Positions 56,276 to 64,000 of a stretch of 64,000 nucleotides of DNA are shown here, piece by piece. The notes beneath the pieces are model-generated. The model did not search any database and was not told the origin of the DNA. It saw only the letters and a list, made by a program, of their open reading frames with translations. Position numbers and translations under genes: made by a program. Position 1 is the first letter of the stretch. Every line of letters begins with the position of its first letter. The DNA lies in assembly GCA_030674185.1 (NCBI GenBank), contig CM060307.1:46858681-46922680 (forward strand), read 5' to 3'. The stretch comes from Monoplex corrugatus (lineage: Eukaryota > Mollusca > Gastropoda > Littorinimorpha > Ranellidae).

Positions 56276-57888
56276 CTACACGTCATTATTGAAGGGCCAG
56301 GAACGTTTTTGAGTCAATTTTTGAAAGGAGAAATAACCTATTTTCTCTTACTCTTTTCTCCAATTCGTTGCCGTAACTGAATGGATAAGAGCTCAGACAA
56401 CATTGCAGTTTCCTTTTGGCACGTGTTTGTGGATTTGCCGATTTGCAATGGGCGGCCCAAGGAAGACAATTTCCACACGAAATTGTCGAATCTTCAGCAG
56501 GGTCTCTCTGACGACGCAGGCAAGGTAGCGACAAAATTCGCTTTGCACGTGCAAGGCAAGCCCTTTTTGAACACTACTCCAGCCAAAGTTGCCCGCAGAC
56601 GAGGATAAAAAGGACCCGTTCTTGGTTCGTTTTAACCATGCTTGCAAGACGACGGATGACGGATGAGCAGCGGGGGAGAGCCCTCGCTCTGCTTGATGAA
56701 GGCCTAGCGCAGCGGGAAGTTGCTAGACGACTTGAAGTGTCGCATTCCACAATCCAGAGACTGCTGGAGCGCTTCAATGAGACTGGAGCAGTCCAGGAAA
56801 GGCGTCACACGGGTCGACCCAGAGTAACGACAAGACAGCAAGACCGCTACCTTGCCCTCTCCGTCCTGAGGGAAAGGGCATCCACTGCGGTGACCTTGAG
56901 GGGTCAGCTGAGGGACGCAACAGGTGCTAACATCAGCTGCAGCACGGTGAGAAGACGGCTACATGAGGCAAACTTGAGGTCACGGAGACCGGCCGTCCGA
57001 CCCGTGCTGTCACCGGTCAACAGAGTGCGCCGCATGACCTGGGCCAGGGAGCACGTGACCTGGACAAGGCAACAGTGGGCCCGGGTCTTGTTTTCGGATG
57101 AGTCCAGGTTCACCCTGACCTTTAACGATGGCCGGGCTCGGGTGTGGCGACGTCAAGGGGAGAGGTTCGCTGACGCCACTGTCCAAGAGCATAACCGGTA
57201 CGGCGGCGGGTCGGTGATGGTGTGGGGTGGCATGAGCCGTGGTACCCGGACCCCCCTGCTCCCCATTGACGGCATCCTGAACGGGGTCCGGTACCGGGAC
57301 GAGGTTCTGGCGGCCGTGGCACTGCCTGCGCTTGTGGACCTTGGTCAAGGCGCCATCTTCCAGGACGACAATGCACCTGCGCATCGAGCACGCCTTGTGA
57401 CCGACTTCCTGGAGCAGCATGAAGTCGTCCGTATGGCCTGGCCAGCGTGCTCACCTGACCTGAACCCAATTGAACACCTCTGGGATGTGCTCGGGAGGCG
57501 CATCAGGGACAACCACCCCCCACCGGGCACCCTGGCCAGGCTGGTCGACATCCTGCAGATCGAGTGGGCGGCCATCCCTCAGGACACACTCCGTACCCTT
57601 GTGGGGTCGATGCATCGGCGCTGTGAAGCATGCATCCAGGCTCGGGGCGGACACACGCGATATTGAAAACAGATTGGCCAAATCTGACACTTTCTGTTTT
57701 TTGAAAAGGGGGGGATGTTCCTTTAAATGCATGTGCTGTTCACTAATGGGTCATTGTGCTAATTTCTTTTTCCAAAACAGGTGTGGAAATGATGAAATAA
57801 AACATAGAATCAATTCTAAACATTGTCAATTATTTCAACTTAAAATTAGAGAGGAAGGAATAAGTGGCCCTTAAATTATGATTAGGAG
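56276..57888 (+). mobile_element. Second Tc1-type transposon, imperfect TIRs
   Basis: 1613 bp flanked by TA. The ends CTACACGTCATTATTGAAGG and the complement of the right end (CTCCTAATCATAATTTAAGG), each followed by GCCA, are similar but not identical (about 19 of 25). The terminal AAGGGCCA block is also present in the first Tc1 element. The ORF is intact, GC-rich, unlike the AT-rich flanks. Confidence 0.88.
56638..57666 (+). CDS. Tc1-type transposase, DD34E, intact
   Basis: 342 codons, ATG to TGA. Same cut-and-paste role as the transposase at 41179. The N-terminal helix-turn-helix region (EVARRLEVSHSTIQRLLERF) is followed by the GRPRVTTRQQDR linker. The catalytic domain has LFSDESRF (D154), QDDNAPAH (D244) and SPDLNPIEHLWD (E279), with 34 residues between the last two. 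YGGGSVMVWGGM is present; C-terminus ARGGHTRY. It aligns without a gap over all 342 residues with the first element's protein (~62% identity by hand count), so they are two families that diverged long ago. Intact coding despite diverged TIRs suggests functional constraint or a recent arrival with naturally imperfect ends. Confidence 0.93.
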   Translation: MLARRRMTDEQRGRALALLDEGLAQREVARRLEVSHSTIQRLLERFNETGAVQERRHTGRPRVTTRQQDRYLALSVLRERASTAVTLRGQLRDATGANISCSTVRRRLHEANLRSRRPAVRPVLSPVNRVRRMTWAREHVTWTRQQWARVLFSDESRFTLTFNDGRARVWRRQGERFADATVQEHNRYGGGSVMVWGGMSRGTRTPLLPIDGILNGVRYRDEVLAAVALPALVDLGQGAIFQDDNAPAHRARLVTDFLEQHEVVRMAWPACSPDLNPIEHLWDVLGRRIRDNHPPPGTLARLVDILQIEWAAIPQDTLRTLVGSMHRRCEACIQARGGHTRY

Positions 57889-58017
57889 TATATACTACAA
57901 CTAAATGTAGATAACGTAGCTGATATACATACGAAAGAAAAGAAAACGGGGAGAATTTAAAGATTACTTCCCATTATCCTTATGATGAACACACGCACGC
58001 GCGCGCTCGAAAAACAC

Positions 58018-58032
58018 ACACAACACACCACA

Positions 58033-58066
<34 letters not shown>

Positions 58067-58311
58067 CACACACACACACAAAGAATCGAAACTCATTTTC
58101 CGTCATAAGATAAAACACTCATTACCCACCCACCCACACGCAGACACACGCAAGCAGACACAAACACACACGCGCGCGCGCACGCACACACGCACGCACA
58201 ACGCACGCACGCACACACACACGCACGCACACACGCACGCACACACACGACACACCCCCAACTGAACACACACATACACTGAACACACACACACAAACAC
58301 GCACACACGTC

Positions 58312-58384
<73 letters not shown>

Positions 58385-58390
58385 GTCCCA
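58018..58390. repeat. (CA)n, (GCAC)n and (CT)n microsatellites
   Basis: CA repeats at 58020-58080, GCAC-rich repeats at 58135-58315, CT run at 58318-58380. Confidence 0.95.
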
Positions 58391-58754
58391 CTCTATCTCT
58401 CATATACAAGCGCAAGCATTTTCTAATGGAATACATACAAGAAGGCGAAAACTCTGATATGAAAATCAACTGACGTTGTTGTTCTTTAATTGTTCAAAAC
58501 ATGATCACCCAGAAAGATAAAGAAACAAACATCACATTTATTTGACCCAGACAATCAATAGGTTTACATCAGTACAGTCCTTCACATTTAGACCTTTAAA
58601 GTGCATTCGATCGTTGCTGTATCTTGAGCTTGTGGTTTTACAACTACCATGAAGTGGCAATGGAAAAATAAGACATGGGGAATAAGACATACGGGACAAA
58701 AAGAGAAACATAATCATCATCTGCTCCCCGTTCGACAAACAAACATTTAAAAAA

Positions 58755-58771
58755 TCAACGAGAGAGAGAGA

Positions 58772-58802
<31 letters not shown>

Positions 58803-58850
58803 TGTGTGTGTGTGTTTGTATAAGAGAGAGAAAGAGAGAGAGAGAGAGAC
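58755..58850. repeat. (GA)n and (GT)n microsatellite
   Basis: Alternating GAGAGA and GTGTGT runs. Confidence 0.95.
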
Positions 58851-59154
58851 TCTTTTTATCTCTCCACTACATGGCTACCATAATAAGCATTAACTGTTCT
58901 TTTGTATTGGATAGCATAATATCCTGCAAACGAAGGTCTTCACAGACTTCAGAGAAACTAGGAAAACACAAAATATGTAGAAATAAAACCAAGACAAACA
59001 GCACATTTTACCAGTGGAAAGGCCCATTCCTGGACATATGAAATGGAGACGATTTCACAGGAAAATGAATGGGAACAACTGCTGTCACTGATGTTAAGGT
59101 TTGGTTAATAGTCGGTTGTAACCCGACTGAGTTATCTTTTCGTTGGCTGCTTGA

Positions 59155-59245
59155 TTGCTTTGGGTTGGTTGGTTGGTTGGTTGGCCGGTCTACTGGTTGG
59201 ATGCTTGTTTGTTGGTTAGTTGCTTGGTTGGTTGGGTAATTGGTT
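59155..59245. repeat. (TTGG)n tetranucleotide repeat
   Basis: GGTTGGTTGGTTGG with drift, similar in type to 24110-24465. Confidence 0.9.
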
Positions 59246-59304
59246 GGCTTTATTAATGTGCTTGTTTTGTGAAAGGCATCAAATCGTGTAATTCTAGTCA
59301 CTTT

Positions 59305-59620
59305 CTTCTTTTTAGGGACTGATTGGATCTTTTGATAGTGCCGAGCACTCAAGATATATCTCGAGTTCAATCCCAGCCCGCAACATTAAAAATGGGTCTG
59401 TTCGCTTCCCGTCTTGATGTTTCCACCATTCTGATAGTGTTCGCAAAGTGCTTCATAGGTCCCTCCGATCCTCCCTTTCCTCATTTCAAAACCTTGCCAG
59501 TGCAGAGTTTTGCGCCGACTCAAGGAGTCTACCAATAATTGTTAGCAGATGGGCGGAGTGCATATGGAATTATCTGAGTGTGAAAAAATCTCTCTGGAAC
59601 GAATTCCAAGCGTTAATTGT
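59305..59620 (+). repeat. SINE-like copy, family V2, with B-box-like head
   Basis: AGTGCCGAGCACTCAAGATA, CGAGTTCAATCCCAGC (close to the Pol III B box), then CTGTTCGCTTCCCGTCTTGA, AAACCTTGCCAGTGCAGAGT, GGGCGGAGTGCATATGGAAT and ATTCCAAGCG. Collinear with 53115-53460. Confidence 0.5.
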
Positions 59621-59844
59621 GGTTCGGATACGTGTATGCACGTGTTTCTGCACTCACTGTGCAGTCAAATAATGTTGCTGCACAGTCTACATACCCAGAC
59701 TTAGGTGTGGAGGCCAGATTGAGACAGATTTAAAAAAGTGTAGACCACTTGAAGATAGGCTGGAGAATGGAGCGGCAAAGCAAACAAACTGAAAGAAGAA
59801 GGAAAAGAAAAGAAAACAAGAAAAATAAATACATTAATAGAGAA

Positions 59845-59940
59845 AGAGGAAGTTTCTATCATCCATAGAATTTCAGAAGGTGGGAATACTAATTATACTA
59901 AAGGAATCCCCATCAACTCCATGGAGGAATATCATCAGTA
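59845..59940 (-). repeat. F1 5'-end fragment
   Basis: AGAATTTCAGAAGGTGGGAA, TACTAATTATACTAAAGGAA, TCCCCATCAACTCCATGG. Confidence 0.6.
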
Positions 59941-60689
59941 AAATGTATACAACCTGTTGTTTAAATTTATTTTTAAACGCATAAATTTTTCCATTCCACT
60001 AGAAAAAGAAATCTGCTGGACAGCTCACAATTATTTTCCTGTCTGAGAAAAAAGTCACTACATTTCTAGTAGTTCTTGTGTACTAAGCTGAGTCAAATGA
60101 TGTAGCGGTGTTGAGTTTTATAAAAAAAAAAATCGATCGAAACAAAAATCGTATTTCTGAAAGGAGATGAAATAGTTATCTTTATCTGCACTGATCCTAC
60201 GTATATTAATCTGACAAAACAGCACAATTTTGATGAACTGTTTCTCCATGGAAGACACATTTTGAACTGAGAACTGAATAAAAAAAAATCTGTAAAGACA
60301 AAAGTCTAAACAATTCATATATTCATATTCATATTCATATCTTTCTGTCACAATGGACTTATCATGTGAAACTCAGACTGCTCTACCCGTTGAGAGGGCG
60401 TCGGCGCTGTGCAGCGTCACCCATTGTTTCAATGTTTTTCACCAAGATTTTCGGAACGCAAAAAAGCTTATTGGCCTTCAAGTGGAGGGACCTGTGAAAT
60501 GAACCTATCTGTCCAATATTTTCACACCAGGGCAGCCGGGTGAATGCGCTCCTCTCCACGATCTTCAACAGCCGTGGGATATATAGTATGTAAGCAGGTC
60601 AGAAGGCACACGGGTCCAACTCGTTTTTCGTCCCTTTCCCCAAGGATTTGACGTTCAGTTCGATTTTCCGGTCAAACTGAGCAAAAAAG

Positions 60690-60785
60690 TCATGGCCTCA
60701 ACGGGAAACGAACCCTGGAACCTCGAGTTTAGTTATTGGCGGGCGAACGTTTGAATCACTCTGTCACTCTTCTCCTGACGACTAA
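60690..60785 (-). repeat. tRNA-derived SINE head
   Basis: Minus strand: AGAGTGATTCAAACGTTCGC, CCGCCAATAA, GGTTCCAGGGTTCGTTTCCC; the last fits the B box and the spacing is tRNA-like. There is no cloverleaf good enough to call a tRNA gene. Confidence 0.5.
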
Positions 60786-60861
60786 ACTACAATGATTAAA
60801 CTAAGCTAAACAAATCTGGTAAATGAAGACCACGTAAGAGGGAAACTGTCAAATAGCCTTT

Positions 60862-61020
60862 ACGAACCAGAAAAACACGAAAATAGAATGAGAACGCGTA
60901 TTTAATGCAACCAGTCTAGTCTTGACTTAACTGGTTGTATTAAATACGCATTCTCATTCCATTTTCGTGTTTTTCTGTTTCCTGTTTATTTGAACACGGG
61001 TGGTCGCATTTCTTTTGGAT
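60862..61020 (+). repeat. SB retroposon, hairpin form
   Basis: Arms CCAGAAAAACACGAAAATAG...GCGTATTTAATGCAACCAG and CTGGTTGTATTAAATACGCA...TTTTCGTGTTTTTCTG are near-perfect complements around a 15-bp loop. Then TTATTTGAACACGGGTGGTC and TTCTTTTGGATTTAA. The arm sequence differs from the 44.9-kb copy, but both arms agree with each other. Confidence 0.75.
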
Positions 61021-61489
61021 TTAACCTTAACAACTTACAGCTTTAAAGGGTGACACAGATTAAGGTACAACTGACACACACTCGGAACAGGATAGAGATA
61101 GGGGAATGAACAAAATCACCGGTGTTAGTAAAGCACTGTTACAATATCTTTCTTCTTCTTCTTCTTCTTCTTTGTCTTATTCCGAGTAAAACCTGTCATT
61201 GTCATTACGAACCGAAGCGCCTGCTGATAACTGATATATTTTTTCAAGATCACAGTATCACTGGCATTTACAATGGGCTTAATTTACGGTCCCTTTCATT
61301 TAAAAAGCCATTTATCTTTCTTCAGTTATATTGTTTAGTCTAGCAGAACCACTTTTCCAGGAAACCTATTCAATAAAGAGTAAAATAGTGACATGATGGG
61401 TAAACATTACAAAATACACTTCTTACTCTCTTAGTCTTGCATACATAAAAAAAGGCAAAACTAACCTTGATTCAAACACAAACAAGCAT

Positions 61490-61640
61490 ACAGAGAGAGA
61501 CAGAGGCAGAGACAGACAGACAGACAGACAAATAGGCAGACAGACAGGCAGAGACAGAGAGACACAGACAGACACAGGCAGACAGGCAGAGCCAGACAGA
61601 CAGACGGACAGAAACAGGGAGCCAGAGACAGAGAGTTCAT
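61490..61640. repeat. (GACA)n-type tetranucleotide repeat
   Basis: CAGACAGACAGACAGAC with GAGACAGAGA variants. Confidence 0.9.
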
Positions 61641-62062
61641 TTATAATACAGAAAGACGGACAAAGCGATTTCGAGAAACAGATTGACAGACAAGAAGGCA
61701 GGGAGTACAAAGATTGATCACTAAAACGAGCAAAAAACAACAACAACAACAACAAAAATAAACGAAAAAAAAAGTAACCTACATTTGTCAAACACTGAAA
61801 CAGAACACAATGTATGTGTTTTGCATCCTTGTCATTTCCAGGCTTTGTGACATTGACTATGAAGGCAGGTCAGTTCCACAATCTATGCACATCACCGAAA
61901 AACAGGTCCACACAAGTAACTAATAATAATCATATATCATAATTTGTTGTTGAACATTTCAGTTTCAATCACAGATGAAATGTTTTTTTCACATAAGACA
62001 TCACATAAAATGAGCGGTATTATAAGAAATAGAATCCAGCGGTTTAGTTGAAAGCACGTCTA

Positions 62063-63268
62063 TCATTCTAAGCCTGAATGTTCAGAGATACTGATATGTT
62101 TGGATGAAAGCTTTCTATGGACATCCAGGCTGGATGACGTGGTTCTCAACCCCCCACCACCAGACTGACCATTTGTCGTTCTCTTTATCCCCTCTAGCAC
62201 TAGTCTGGAAATACCCTCCATCTCGTCCTCAGTGGTGCCACCTTCGGTAGCCGAGTAACCCACCGCAGCAATGACACGATGAAGAACACCATCACTGCCG
62301 GAACTGGACACACTTGTATTAATGGGAGGGTTTAAGGACTGAAGTTCCTCATCGTCTTCCCGCCATGAAAACGTTTCTTCCGGCACCTCAACATCCACAG
62401 CTTCTAGTCCCACTTCTTTCAGACCTTTGCCCAGCGTGTAGCCAATGTCATCTAGAGGTTCTGCAGCCTCTATGCTGGCCAGCCAGGTCTGGCACCGTCT
62501 GTTGTTCTCCTCCACGTACAGTCGTTCATCAATCTCAGCAGCAGGGCGCTCACACAGCCTGAAGTCACGAGGCCTGGTGTCTGCCAAGTTCACTGTCAGT
62601 TCACCTGCTGGCAGCTCCTCTGTGTCGATGAGATGCTCGCTTCTTGTGCGGTGGATGCGAGCCCGTGTACGTTTGGCTGGCCTGGAAGGCCTGGTGCTGC
62701 TACAGGGGACGTGGAGTAACGATAACTGGCGACCACCCCCCACACTGTAACTGTCTGTGACGTCACCCCCGCCACCCCGTCCTGCCAGTTCTATGCTGGC
62801 CCTCACGTCTGAAGGGACAGTAACTGTTGGGCTGTTGGACAGGTAGTCCCTCCTTGCCGAGTCTGTCGTCACAAAGTCCCTCCAGCATGGTGGTTTAGGG
62901 GGTCTCATCACAGTTATTCCTCCTCCTGCCATCATTGTGCAACTACCGCTGCCAGTTCTTGGAGAGCTCCTGTGCATCCTTCTTTCACATGTGTTTTGAC
63001 TACTAGTCCTCCCCCCTGGTATCCAGACAGGACCTGTGCCAGCTGTACGTACCAACCTCACAGTGGTCAGCACGTTGGTCACTGTCTCCTGCTTGTGCTC
63101 TGGAACTGTCCTCACTGCTGCCTTGCAACACACGTGACATTGGGAGCAGCAGTCCTTACGTCCCCCTGGCCGCAGACAGCCCAAGGCACCACAACAACAC
63201 ACCGTGATGGCAATGGTGGGCAGCAGGTTCACAACACAAAAGTTGAATAGCTGTCCCTGAGCTGTTGA
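62063..63268 (-). CDS. Terminal coding exon of an unrecognised membrane protein
   Basis: Open for about 400 codons to a TGA at 62065-62063. There is no ATG at the start of the open stretch, and a stop lies just upstream (about 63270). A splice acceptor ATTATCAACAG near 63264 fits, so this is taken as the last coding exon of a leftward gene whose other exons are beyond the window. It begins with a hydrophobic segment (LFNFCVVNLLPTIAITVCCC), probably a membrane helix. A Cys-rich juxtamembrane part follows (CCSQCHVCCKAAVRTVPEHK), then a long polar Ser/Arg/Gly-rich tail with TRARIHRTRSEHLIDTEELP, ERPAAEIDERLYVEENNRRC and QTWLASIEAAEPLDDIGY. No zinc-finger spacing or catalytic motif was seen. I do not recognise the family. 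Codon content and length make chance unlikely. Confidence 0.65.
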   Translation of the reverse strand, partial: STAQGQLFNFCVVNLLPTIAITVCCCGALGCLRPGGRKDCCSQCHVCCKAAVRTVPEHKQETVTNVLTTVRLVRTAGTGPVWIPGGRTSSQNTCERRMHRSSPRTGSGSCTMMAGGGITVMRPPKPPCWRDFVTTDSARRDYLSNSPTVTVPSDVRASIELAGRGGGGDVTDSYSVGGGRQLSLLHVPCSSTRPSRPAKRTRARIHRTRSEHLIDTEELPAGELTVNLADTRPRDFRLCERPAAEIDERLYVEENNRRCQTWLASIEAAEPLDDIGYTLGKGLKEVGLEAVDVEVPEETFSWREDDEELQSLNPPINTSVSSSGSDGVLHRVIAAVGYSATEGGTTEDEMEGISRLVLEGIKRTTNGQSGGGGLRTTSSSLDVHRKLSSKHISISEHSGLE

Positions 63269-63269
63269 T

Positions 63270-64000
63270 AATCACGTTGACACAAACGTGAGGTCACACA
63301 GTCAGAGGACTGGCGTCAATGCCAGCAAAACACCACAAACTCAATAATATAATCAGTCAAACAATTCTGTCATTCATAGCCCAGCTGACTGTGAAGCACA
63401 TCTCATCATACCAAGACAAGTGTCATATACAAAATAAACAGTGTATGAGAAGATAGATATCTTTGAATTTTGACACGTTTCTTCTTGTCATGATAATACT
63501 CATAACACGTTGTTCACAAAACTCTGCTTTCCCCCTTGTAATATTCTTTTATTACAGAGGCAAAATGCACACACTGTAGAAGCGATTCCACTCCTTATCT
63601 CTCAAAGTTTGTACCGAGCAGCACATAGTTGAGCAGTGTAGTTATTCTTAAGCTTGATTAACATCACTATCTGCGTGCAGTGAAGCTCATGTCAGTAAAC
63701 ACAGCAGTCACGGTTTAACAGCAGGGTTTGCACTGGATGACACTGTCTACTCCATGAAAACACCGAAACCAGATCCACCATTAGTCACCAGCAATGACCC
63801 GTGCCGTAATGGCTCAGTGACTTTCAGAAGACTTGACAGAAGTAATGGAACGTAGAGAAAGAGAAGTAGTAAGAAGTGTAGACAATTCCAGGATACTATC
63901 ACATCTCCTTTAGGCCTATTCCGTTTCCAGAACTTTGAAGGTACTTGCTAACGAACGGCATTTTCTCAAAGCAGTAGTCGATTAAACTCAGCACTGGCAG
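63270..64000. other. Presumed intron or upstream sequence of the minus-strand gene
   Basis: No further coding exon or repeat could be supported before the window ends. Confidence 0.4.

Overview
The window is eukaryotic, TE-rich DNA from an animal, most likely a mollusc and plausibly a marine gastropod. The grounds are: one clearly recognisable housekeeping gene split into six exons with canonical GT/AG introns, long CA/GT, CT, TTTAG and GACA microsatellites, many minisatellites, and a dense mix of LINE, SINE, Tc1, hAT-like, DIRS-like and MITE sequence. The mollusc assignment is an inference from repeat character and protein flavour, not a database result. No bacterial-type operon, CRISPR array or rRNA was seen.

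Layout. (1) 1-8.8 kb: repeats (LINE remnants at 0.6-1.6 kb, a 560-bp interspersed family here called F1, a palindromic MITE at 5.0 kb, a 50-bp minisatellite at 7.0-7.8 kb). Part of this may be the 3' UTR or downstream flank of the next gene. (2) 8.82-23.17 kb, minus strand: a complete CHMP3/VPS24 gene (ESCRT-III subunit). Its six coding exons splice to exactly 222 codons plus stop, the same length as the vertebrate protein as I know it. Its introns hold a 3.5-kb I/Nimb-like LINE with an RNase H domain, other LINE pieces and two blocks of a 43-bp minisatellite. A compact promoter with two CCAAT boxes lies just upstream. (3) 23-40 kb: intergenic, with dispersed 3' ends of one LINE family carrying (ATG)n tails (two have visible target-site duplications), SINE-like copies with tRNA-like promoters, minisatellites and an A/C-rich tract. 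(4) 40-50 kb: the most structured transposon region. It has an intact Tc1-type transposon in a TA-rich site (40821-42428), a cassette repeated four times (44.1-49.4 kb), and, inside the fourth cassette, a 1.9-kb element with inverted terminal repeats plus an internal region complementary to both outer ends, the diagnostic layout of a DIRS-type tyrosine-recombinase retrotransposon. (5) 50-62 kb: CA-rich repeats, a broken hAT-like element with BED-type finger remnants (53472-55111), and a second Tc1-type transposon with an intact 342-codon transposase (56276-57888). (6) 62.06-63.27 kb, minus strand: a long open terminal coding exon of a membrane protein I do not recognise; its upstream exons lie beyond the window.

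Only CHMP3 and the 62-63 kb exon look like host protein genes. The two Tc1 transposases are the only intact mobile-element genes. The observations most worth following up are the DIRS-like element with in-window empty sites, and a small 'snap-back' retroposon family whose hairpin arms match within each copy although they differ between copies.
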